Shown one piece after another: positions 7,291-16,300 of a stretch of DNA of 64,000 nucleotides (its first letter is position 1; each line of letters starts with the position of its first letter). The DNA is from Candidatus Opimibacter iunctus (GTDB taxonomy: Bacteria > Bacteroidota > Bacteroidia > Chitinophagales > Saprospiraceae). The stretch lies in NCBI GenBank assembly GCA_016716665.1, contig JADJVH010000010.1:62001-126000 (forward strand). Direction: 5' to 3'. The notes under the pieces are model-generated. The model was not told where the DNA came from and made no database searches. It saw only the letters and a list, made by a program, of their open reading frames with translations. A program made the translations under genes and the position numbers.

Positions 7291-9987
7291 CGGTGGGGTA
7301 TTGTCGTTGACTGTGATAGTTTGGGCGCAGGTCGCTGTGTTGCCACTCGCATCAGTTGCCCGGTAGGTTCTGGTCAAGGTATATCTATTGACACAGGTCT
7401 GGCTGGAAATAACATCATTGACCCAGGCTACTGTAGGCGGTCCGCAATTATCCGCGGCGCTGACGGTGGCTATATTGACCGGGGGTACCAGTGATGCACA
7501 TTGAACAGAGACATTGGCCGGACAACTGATAGTAGGTGGTTGTAGATCTACCACAGTGACCGTAAACGAACAGGTAGATGAATTTCCGACACCATCTGTA
7601 GCACGATACACAACAGTATTTATTCCCAAAGGAAATGTACTTCCCGACGAAAGACCACTTACTAGAGTAATGGTGGGCGCTGTGCAATTGTCAGTTGCAC
7701 TTATAGAGCCATAAGTAACCACAGCCGTACATAAACCTGGTGCCGTATTGGCGGTAACGTTTGCCGGACAAGTGATGACGGGTGCCTGATTATCGACAAC
7801 GGTTACGGTAAACGAACAGGAAGAAGTATTTCCGACACCATCAGTAGCGCGATAAACAATTGAACTAACGCCTACTGGAAATGAACTGCCCGATGGAAGT
7901 CCACTTATTAAGGTAATACTGGGGGCCGTGCAATTGTCACTTGCACTGATAGAACCATAGGTAACTACAGCCGAACAAAGACCTGGTGATGCATTCGTGG
8001 TTACGCTTGCAGGGCAGGTAATGCTTGGGCTGGTATTGTCACCTTTAGTAAAACTCCAGATGGTACATCCCGTGGCTGTACCTCCTGTATTAAATGGCCT
8101 TATCTGCCAATAATACGTCCCTGCTGCGAGTGACCCAACATTGTAGCTGGTGCTGGCCGTAGTGGCAACAAAAGGAGGCGTGGGAGAGGTCCCGAAATAA
8201 ACATCATATCCGGTTGCGCTGGGTTCAGGTGACCAGCTAAGGGTTGTATTTGTATTAGGGCACGTAACATTTCCAACTGCCGGAGAGGGATTTGTAGCAC
8301 AAGGAACATTCAACACCGGACAGTCGATGCGGAATGTCTGATTGACTGCAGAAATCGATTCCGGATCAAAAAGGATGTAATAGGTGGTCCCGGCTGTCAA
8401 TGGCCCAAAAGCATTCGATTCTGGCAATGATGCATCTCCAATGCATGTCCATCCGGTTGCATTACAGCCTCCTGAGGCTGCTTTGTAAAAGTAATCGACA
8501 TAGAGTGAATTGGTTGCAGTGATCGCAAGGGTATGTGTCCCCGTTACGGTTGGTGTAAAGGAATATAGTTTTTCCTGGCCCGGAGTCGTAAATCCACATG
8601 AGTTAGGGCTCCATAACCCGGTACCCGTGGAGGATGCGGTAACAGGTGTGGTGCACACCATGGTTGGAATAGTGGCACAAGGGTCGAAAGGGGCAGGGCA
8701 ATTGATTTGAAAGGTATGTGTAGTTGACGTTGTAGTCTCTGCATCAAGTAGTATATAGTAGGTTGTTCCTGCGGTCAGCGTTCCCATGGATGTAGTGGCT
8801 GGTGAAAAGACATCATCTATACATGTCCATCCTGTGGAGCTACATCCTCCTGAGGCCGCTTTGAAAAAATAATCGATATACCCGCCGGAATTGGTAGAGG
8901 TAACCTGTAAGCTATGTATCCCTGTGGTCACTGGCGTAAATGAATACACCTTTTCCAGGCCAGGGGTGCTGAAACCACAACTGCCCGGGCTCCACACTCC
9001 AGAACCCGAAAGTGTGGCCGTTGCTGGCGTCGCACAAGCTATCGAAGTGATCATGGCACATGGGTCAAATGCGACAGGGCAATTGATCTGAAAGGTTTGC
9101 GTAACAGGGGACGACGTCTCGGCATCAAGCAGTATGTAGTAGGTTGTTCCTGCTGTCAGTGTTCCCATGGATGCGGTGGCCGGGGAAAAGATATCATCTA
9201 TACAAGTCCAACCTGTAGCGTTACATCCTCCTGAGGCCGCTTTGAAAAAATAATCGATAAAACCGCCGGAATTGGTGGAGGTAACCTGCAAGCTGTGAAT
9301 TCCTGTAGTCACAGCCGTAAACGAATAAACTTTCTCCTGGCCAGGAGTACTAAATCCACAAGACCCCGGGCTCCATAAGCCGGCTCCGGAAACACTCGCC
9401 GTGACAGGCGTTGTGCATACAATAGTCCCAGGATTAGTGCAAGGATCTGGTGCTCCTGGACAACTTGTACACTGCACAGTCCCTGTATGGCATGAACCAT
9501 CTGTGCCGCAAGACGCATTAGTATTATAATGCAAATAAAGAGGTCCTGAGGCTGTACAAACTACACTGATCGGTGCAAAGCCAAAACCAAGGACAAGGCC
9601 ACCGGGCGTGCCTTGGTGGATGGTAATGAAATTGCCTGTTCCGCCCGTAGCATTAAACAGATATGTCGAACCACTTGCACAGCTATTGATCGTGCTATAC
9701 TCACCGCCAAAAGCGCAGGTAGTAATCGTCACCGGCGCATTGGTTGTAGGCGCAGTGATCGTACCAAACGCTGAGGCGTTTGTACACTGACTCCATCCTG
9801 CATGGCTGATAAGAATAAAGGCAAAAAGAAATAAAGGAATAGTCCTTTTAAAATCAAAGGCAGGAACGGCACTTTCTGCCTGTTTCTTTTGGGGGAATTG
9901 CCGGGCTATAGCCGCAGCATCAGGAGTAATTAAAATTGAATAGGATTCCATATAAAGAGGGATTGGGTGGCATGAGGAAAGCATCAT
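4309..9987 (-). CDS. Giant secreted PPC-like / FN3 / HYR protein with T9SS sorting domain
   Basis: A predicted cell-surface or secreted protein of 1892 residues. Order of parts: a long signal region with the hydrophobic core at about 48-67 (PLFLFAFILISHAGWSQ); a Cys-rich N-terminal beta domain (68-175); three tandem PPC-like domains of about 125 residues each (175-555); one fibronectin-III-like domain (556-647); HYR domains (from about 648) with the usual SVSCPANVT / DNC / DGVGN pattern; then about 1000 residues of Cys-rich HYR-like domains shared with the protein at 10375-17256; and a T9SS type A sorting domain (MWPNPAKDGLTISFESLL to the C-terminus). An ATG at 9951 (MESYSILIT) is an alternative start. 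No catalytic motif was found. The function is probably adhesive or structural (inference). Confidence 0.85.
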   Translation of the reverse strand: MMLSSCHPIPLYMESYSILITPDAAAIARQFPQKKQAESAVPAFDFKRTIPLFLFAFILISHAGWSQCTNASAFGTITAPTTNAPVTITTCAFGGEYSTINSCASGSTYLFNATGGTGNFITIHQGTPGGLVLGFGFAPISVVCTASGPLYLHYNTNASCGTDGSCHTGTVQCTSCPGAPDPCTNPGTIVCTTPVTASVSGAGLWSPGSCGFSTPGQEKVYSFTAVTTGIHSLQVTSTNSGGFIDYFFKAASGGCNATGWTCIDDIFSPATASMGTLTAGTTYYILLDAETSSPVTQTFQINCPVAFDPCAMITSIACATPATATLSGSGVWSPGSCGFSTPGLEKVYSFTPVTTGIHSLQVTSTNSGGYIDYFFKAASGGCSSTGWTCIDDVFSPATTSMGTLTAGTTYYILLDAETTTSTTHTFQINCPAPFDPCATIPTMVCTTPVTASSTGTGLWSPNSCGFTTPGQEKLYSFTPTVTGTHTLAITATNSLYVDYFYKAASGGCNATGWTCIGDASLPESNAFGPLTAGTTYYILFDPESISAVNQTFRIDCPVLNVPCATNPSPAVGNVTCPNTNTTLSWSPEPSATGYDVYFGTSPTPPFVATTASTSYNVGSLAAGTYYWQIRPFNTGGTATGCTIWSFTKGDNTSPSITCPASVTTNASPGLCSAVVTYGSISASDNCTAPSITLISGLPSGSSFPVGVSSIVYRATDGVGNTSSCSFTVTVVDNQAPVITCPANVTANTAPGLCTAVVTYGSISATDNCTAPTITLVSGLSSGSTFPLGINTVVYRATDGVGNSSTCSFTVTVVDLQPPTISCPANVSVQCASLVPPVNIATVSAADNCGPPTVAWVNDVISSQTCVNRYTLTRTYRATDASGNTATCAQTITVNDNTPPVITFTDPLLQGVPNGGTIYVQCEGQDPDWELPSFSTGSVSTSDNCNGTVTVTFLETLQDDGNCAVDGYINLFRQRWIATDACGNSATAIVYVALVDEVPPVIHGVPSDIQVNCDEMPAPPDDIYATDECLCACVILYSESNPAPGCRDGQVITRSWTATDDCGNVTVAKQLITLIDEKGPELRITQPEIAGMPDGTILEYTCNEGGIPAFYDHLGTASVYSEPSCGTAGSVTFEKEIIESNNCDYFGYIEQRTFRWDAIDQCGNKTSLTLTAHLIDDEAPVLVGVPPLTCDGDPALNEVEAIDNCGNGNVRYWDVPVASPCGTGTAVRRTYEGFDPCGNSVRDTAIILTDNNNGPSIVFANPLLAALAPGEILTVECQANGNQYTSFGTNDVVVNDDCPVGLNIDFHETLMQANDCAAGNGVLAVLQLKWTATDMCGHSSQLTVTVHIVDHTSPVFLDFDSELTISCTDSLPSIQVIDNCGDVHIETAINTQQSDCPYEYDLLRVYTATDACGNVTVLNQTIHVGDKSGPIIYGVVEEICDDLSLPKVTAYDRCADQYVQVTMTETEVQGTCREGRVIERIWSAKDACGNIATKHQRIILGDQTPPEILVATNSVIQKFIDTGLRLVHLSQTELMRELNDLNEYSIYIEDECDEAIIPVFTLEVSYADNCTSDGYYERRLYTWVATDICGNSSVLSITVDIMDDMSPEISAIPEEATIICAPLPPAGTVNTSDYSNSVTVAYTQTTDPGAGPGEYSVTRTWIATDVCGNTSQATQHITWIPDTQLSCDIFVPESVDCNSHDVPITSGASGGLGGITYAWEVFGEKCFIQSGQGTPDMGMYIGWDEVEISLTLTDAYGCSTTCQATLDCEDISPNPLVENSGEQDIEIHNVVVPAIPSFPESSIEEANLSQFSMWPNPAKDGLTISFESLLDQRVQVSLMNFVGQTLLLENLKVSRGTTTHQVDISNIPEGGYMIQLRTDDDRYTKVLMIMRKE
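8325..9470 (-). repeat. Three tandem PPC-like domain repeats
   Basis: Three consecutive units of about 375-390 bases inside the giant gene. Each encodes the pattern LWSPGSCGFSTPGQEKVYSF, then a segment with YFFKAASGGC, then GTLTAGTTYYILLDAE. The first two units are strongly similar at DNA level; the third has diverged. The fold call (pre-peptidase C-terminal-like) is by resemblance. Confidence 0.72.
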
Positions 9988-10374
9988 TCTGTCTGATCAA
10001 AACAGCAAAGCAATTGCAATTTGATTGCATTGAGAAAGGGAGCTGATCTATGTTTGGTTTGTTCAAAAACAAAAGGGTTGTCTGCGCTAAGAATAAAAAA
10101 TTAAGTCATGTCGCGGCGAATGAAATATCCACGATCTAAGCAATTGTTAACCTAAAAATGATGTCCAAGAAGATTACAATTGATAATATTACTTCTTTTC
10201 TTTTAAATGAATATGGAAATTTAAAATATTTTTTTTATAAATGTCACTTCTTCCGGCACCTGAGGAATATAAAAGAAAAAGGCCTCCCTCCGACAGACCG
10301 AAGAGAGGCTTTCCAACACAATTATGCATTTATATCCTTATGACCGGATATCCTGATTGATAACCGCATTTTTT
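9988..10374. other. Intergenic region between the two family A giant genes
   Basis: 387 bases. It holds the 5' region of the 4309-9987 gene and, at 10281-10310, the terminator of the 10375-17256 gene. The part from about 10150 to 10250 is A+T-rich. I saw no credible gene, and no Bacteroidota promoter match (TAnnTTTG) that I would stand behind. Confidence 0.6.
10281..10310 (-). terminator. Rho-independent terminator of the metalloprotease giant gene
   Basis: On the minus strand an 11-12 base-pair stem starts GCCTCTCTTCGG, with loop TCTG, and closes with a G-rich arm using a few G-U pairs. It is followed by TTTTTCTTTT. It lies 65 bases past the stop at 10375. Confidence 0.9.
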
Positions 10375-13356
10375 CTACCCCTTTCTCATGATCATGAGGA
10401 CTTTGGTATAGCGATCACTATCCGTGCGCAGTTGAATCATATACCCTCCTTCCGGAACCTTCGAAACATCCAGTTGATGTGTCGTTGTGCCTTTAGCCAC
10501 CTTGAGATCGTCACGAAGCAAGGTTTGTCCCACAAAGTTGATGAGTGATACCTGTACGTGCTGATCCAGTAAGGACTCAAAACTGATAGTAATGGCGTCC
10601 TTAGCCGGATTAGGCCACAGATTGAATTGCGATAGGTTTGCCTCCTCTATCCTGCTTTCCGGAGATGATGGTATTGCCGGCACCACAACGTTATGAATTC
10701 CTGCATCCTGATCTCCTGCATTTTCTACTAATGGGCTCGGCGCGATATCTTCACAATCAAGTGTTGCCTGACAAGTCGTTGAGCAACCATAGGCATCAGT
10801 AAGGGTAAGGGTAATTTCAACCGGATTCCAGCCTATATACATGCCCATTGCCGGTGTACCCTGTCCTGACTGGATAAAACACTTTTCGCCAAAAACCTCC
10901 CACGCATAGGTGATCCCTCCTAATCCGCCGGAGGCACCGCTCGTAATGGGCACATCATGTGAATTACAGTCAACGGATTCTGGCAAATATATATCACATG
11001 CCAACTGTGTATCCGGGATCCACGTGATATGCTGCGTCGCTGATGAGGTGTTTCCACATACATCAGTGGCAATCCATGTCCTGGTCACACTATACTCTCC
11101 AGGACCTGCGCCCGGATCAGTACTTTGCGTATAAGCCACATTCACTGGATTTGCATAATCTGCCGTATTCACTGTTCCCGCTGCAGGCAAAGGTGCACAG
11201 ATGATCGTGGCCTCCTCAGGAATAGCACTGATCACTGGCGGCACATCATCCATGATATCCACTGTGATGGACAATACACTTGAATTGCCACAGATATCAG
11301 TCGCAACCCATGTGTATACCCTTCGTTCATAATAGCCATCGGTGGCACAGTTGTCAGCATAACTTACATCAAGGGTAAATACCGGAATAATTGCTTCATC
11401 ACATTCGTCTTCAATATATATGCTGTATTCATTGAGGTCATTCAATTCACGCATCATCCCCGATTGTGACAAATTGACAAGGCGGAGTCCGGTGTCTATG
11501 AATTTCTGGATTACAGAATTTGTTGCCACCAATATCTCCGGAGGTGTTTGATCACCCAGGATAATCCGTTGGTGCTTGGTCGCAATATTTCCACATGCAT
11601 CTTTTGCACTCCATATCCGCTCTATGACACGGCCCTCCCTGCATGTACCATGCACTTCCGTCTCTGTCATTGTGACTTGTACATACTGATCAGCACATCG
11701 GTCATAGGCGGTCACTTTCGGCAACGAGAGGTCATCACATATCTCTTCGACCACACCTGAAATGACAGGGCCGCTTTTATCGCCAACATGTATAGTTTGG
11801 TTTAATACGGTTACGTTACCACAAGGATCTGTTGCGGTATACACACGTAACAGTTCATATTCATATGGGCAATCGCTCTGCTGGGTATTGATTGCTGTTT
11901 CCAGATGTACTTCTCCGCAATTATCGATGACCTGGATTTCAGGAAGTGAATCAGTGCAACTGATAGTCAGCTCAGTATCAAAATCCAGGAAGACAGGAGG
12001 GGTATGGTCCACGATATGCACCATAGCCGAAAGTTGAGAACTATTACCACACATATCGGTGGCGGTCCATTGCAATTGCAACTTGGCCAGAATCCCGTCC
12101 GACGAGCAATCTGCCGATTGAACCAGGTTTTCCTTAAAACTTATCGCTACACCCGCTGGGCAATCATCTACTACACTTACGTCATCGGTTCCGAAAGTAG
12201 TATATAGTCCATCCATGCGGCTGCATTGCACCGTAAGAAATTCCCCGCTTCCCAGTCCAGCCAGGTCAGGATCAGTGAAGGTCATTACAGGAGGTTCATT
12301 ATCATCAGTGATAATGATCGTGGTATCCCGTGTGGTATTTCCACAAGGATCAAAGGCTTCGTATGTTCTTCGCAGTGCCTTTCCATTTCCACATGGGCTT
12401 GGTATTTGAACATCCCAGAATCTTACATTCCCATTGCCACAATTATCCACCGCTTCCACCTTGGTAAGTGCCGGATCATCCGCGCAGACCATTTCAGGCA
12501 CACCAATTAACACAGGAGGCTCATTATCAATCAACCGGACTATTATCGTAAGAGAGGTTTCATTGCCACATTGGTCAACCCCGATCCAGGTATATAGGCG
12601 CTGCTCAATATATCCAAAGAACTCACAATTACGCACTACATCAGCATCACTATGAAATGAGATTTCAGGAGATCCTCCACATGAAACCGGACTCCATACC
12701 GAACCTTCATTTAACTGGTCATAGAATTGTGGTATTCCTCCCTGATTGCAGGTATAGTTAATTATTGTTCCATCAGCAGTACCTGCAATTTCGGGCTGCG
12801 TGATTGTAAGTTCAGGTCCCTTGTGGTCGATCAGGCGGATGTATTGAGTCTCCACTGTTTCATTTCCACAGTCATCCCTGGCAGTCCATGATCTGGTGAT
12901 CACCTGTCCATCCTGACAACCTGGAGCCGGCCCTGTCTGGTGATAAAGAATGACACAGGCGCACCGGCACTCATCTGCCGCAGTTACATCAACAGGTGGG
13001 TCCGGGACTTCATCACAATTGACAACTATATCTTCCGGCACCCCAAGGATTACGGGAGGGATTGTATCAATGAGCTCCAGCCAGACAAATGAAGTGGTAC
13101 TATTACCACATGCATCTGTGGCAACCCATGTGAGGCGATATTGATTAATATAACCATCAACAAGGCAATTACCTTCATCCTGCAACGTCTCGTTAAAAGA
13201 GACCGTTACATTGTCTGTACAATTATCCATGGCACTCACGCTGCTTGTACTAAAAGCAGGAAGATCCCATTCCGGGTCTTGCCCAAAGCACTGGACCTGA
13301 AGGGTACCTCCAGATGGAAGCCCTGCGAGAAGAGGGTCTGTAAAAGTGATCACCGG
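10375..13356 (-). repeat. Family A shared C-terminal half, copy 2
   Basis: Counterpart of 4309-7290 at an offset of 6066 bases. Both copies encode the same order of Cys-rich domains, including the near-invariant block from SGPVISGVVEEICDDLSLPK to the domain with NEYSIYIEDECDE, and the same type of sorting domain. The two proteins differ completely upstream of this half. Confidence 0.85.
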
Positions 13357-16300
13357 CGGTGTGTTGTCAAAAACTGTAATTACCTGGGTGCATGTTGCCG
13401 AATTACCACAAACATCTGTAGCCCGATAAGTCCGCGTTAGGGTAAACCTGTTTAAACAAGTTTGATTGGTAATGACGTCTCCAACATGGGTAACCGTTAC
13501 TGTACCTGTACAATTATCGGACGCCATAATCGTATTGACGTTCACAACCGGTACCAGATTTGCGCATTGAACAGTTAGGTTTGCAGGACAGGCAATGGAA
13601 GGAGGGATGTTATCAAAGACGGTGATGGTTTGTGCACAAGTCCCTGTGTTACCACAAACATCCGTTGCGACATAAGTTCGCGTGATCGTATAGCGATTGG
13701 CGCAGGTTTGATTACTAATTGCGTCAGGCAGAACAGATACGGTAACTGTTCCTCCACAAGCATCTGATACACCCGTTACCAAACCTGTATTCGCAATAGG
13801 TACCTGGCTTGCACAGGAGACGGTCAGGTTGGCAAAACAGATAAGTGTGGGAGGGGTATTATCGAAGACGGTGATAGTCTGTGAACAGCTACCGGTGTTA
13901 CCACAGATGTCTGTGGCACGATAGGTTCGGGTGATGATATAGCGGTTTGCACAGGTTTGATTGCTTATCACGTCAGGTAATACACTTACTGTAACTGCTC
14001 CTCCACAAGCATCCGAAACTCCAGTTACTAAACTTGTATTCGCAGCAGGCACCTGGCTGGCACAGGAGACGGTCAGGTTGGCAGGACAAGTAAGTGTGGG
14101 AGGCGTATTATCCAATACAGTAATGGTCTGTGAACAACTGGCCGTGTTGCCACATAGGTCTGTGGCAAGATAGGTGCGTGTGATGGTATAGCGGTTGGCG
14201 CAGGTTTGATTGGTAATGACATCAGGTAAAAAAGTTATCGCAACTGTTCCTCCACAAGCATCCGAAACTCCGGTTACTGATGTCGTAACGGCAACGGGCA
14301 CCTGGCTTGCACAGGACACTGTCAGGTTAGAAGGACAGGTAAGTGTAGGCGGAGTATTATCTAATACAGTGATGACCTGCGAACAGCTGGCTGTGTTGCC
14401 ACAAAGGTCTGTTGCAAGATAGGTGCGTGTGATGGTATAACGGTTTGCACAAGTCTGGTTGGAAATCACGTCACCAACATGCGTGATGGTCACTGCTCCG
14501 GGGCAATCGTGCGTTTCACCAACACTTGCAGGATTGGCAGCAGGCACATTGCTGGCGCAGGAAACCGTTGTTGAAGAAGGACAGGTAAGAACAGGCGGAG
14601 TAGAGGAACAAGGTTGAACTGTTGGGCCTACCTGTGTTTGCACACAAAGATTGGCAGGAATCGTAAACTCTGCCTCCACGATAGTTGGCATACCATCTGC
14701 TTTGAATTGAACATTTGTAAACGTGTGGCTATTTCCCATCAAACCAGCCACAGGCACTGAATACGTGCCTATCGCATCACCTCCTGGCTCGATTTGCAGG
14801 TTCCCGGTCTGAGGGGGATTGACAAAATTGATGACTACATCCGCCGAATAATAATCATCGGTTGGATCCATGGTTTCAATGTTATTGCATGGCTGAATAT
14901 TTGTAAATGCTACACTGGTGATATCGCAGACAGGCGAACAAGGTCCAACTGTTGGACCAACAGTCGTTTGAACACACTGATTGGCAGGAATCGTAAACTC
15001 GGTTTCGACGATAGTCTGCATACCATCAGCCTTGAATTGAACATTAGTAAACGTGTGGCTATTTCCCATCAAACCAGCCACAGGCACTGAATACGTGCCT
15101 ATTGCATCACCTCCTGGTTCAATTTGGAGGTTTCCTGTTGGAGGCGGGTTGACGAAATTGATGACCACATCAGCTGTATAATAATCATCACTTGGATCAT
15201 TCGTACCATTGGAGTTGCACGAGCCAATATTTATTAGTGTTACATTGGTGATATCGCATACGCCTACGATGGCGAAATTATTATTGGATATATCAAAAAA
15301 GGATCTCCCACTACCACGAACCATAATACGTGCAGTGGTTGTTGATATATTCGGTACGACTATAGCCTCAGACCCATCATTGGGAACTGCTGTTGCAAGG
15401 GTAGTCGGATATGTAAATCCACCGTCGGTTGATAATAGAATATCAACATTCGCACAACTTACAGGAGCTATATCTGTATTGAGGACATTCCAGGTTACAG
15501 TTTGCATACTATTTCCTGCCCAGCTAATGGCCGCGGCGCTGGGGTATGTGACACTAAAGGGGCCAGAGGTTCCATCAATCGTAAGGACCATGTCCTTATG
15601 ATCATTGCATCCCCCACCAGGTTTATTATCACGGACGACTACACGGAAGTTCATTACGCGACCCACTGTGGGCAATACCTCCCATACAGGTGAAACATTA
15701 TTGACAAGATCCGTTAGTCTCGGAAAGTAACGGGTCCCACTTATGGTGGGGTAAAAACTTCTGAAATTAGGTCCACCAGTAGATGTTCCGACCGGGGGCT
15801 GGGTACTAACCTGGTTATCCCTTTGCTCCCAGCAATAGGTCAACGCATTGCCATCAGCATCGGTCGCCGAAGCTGACAATTGAAATGGTGTCCCTTTTGG
15901 AATGGTTTCATTACCGGTCCACGATGTAATTGTGGGTGCATTGTTTGTATAAGCGGGTTGCACTGCACAAGTGTTTCCTCCAGCTAGTATAAACCCATAC
16001 ATCTCCCCGATACTACCCCCGTGAAAAAAGGCATCACTATTGGGTTGGATATCAGGAGGGCAAATACCTGCATAGCCCATAATGGTCAATCCGCTGCCAG
16101 GTTCCCATGCAGTTGGTCCATTCCTGTTACAGGCATTGTTTTGGGTATGATTGCCTCCAAACTGGTGCCCTATTTCATGTGCCACATAATCGATATCAAA
16201 GGCATCTCCTACAGGCGCACCACTTCCTGTAACGCCCCTGGCTTTATTTGATGCAAGACAAACAACGCCTAATCCGGCAAGACCGCCAGAATTGGTCCCA

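Noticed and set aside
10158..10343. Plus-strand 61-codon frame
   Set aside because: It runs through the terminator hairpin of the metalloprotease gene and an A+T-rich stretch. There are no protein features.
13560..14580. CRISPR-like array
   Set aside because: The repeats are coding HYR domains of about 240 bases with no unique spacers of regular size.
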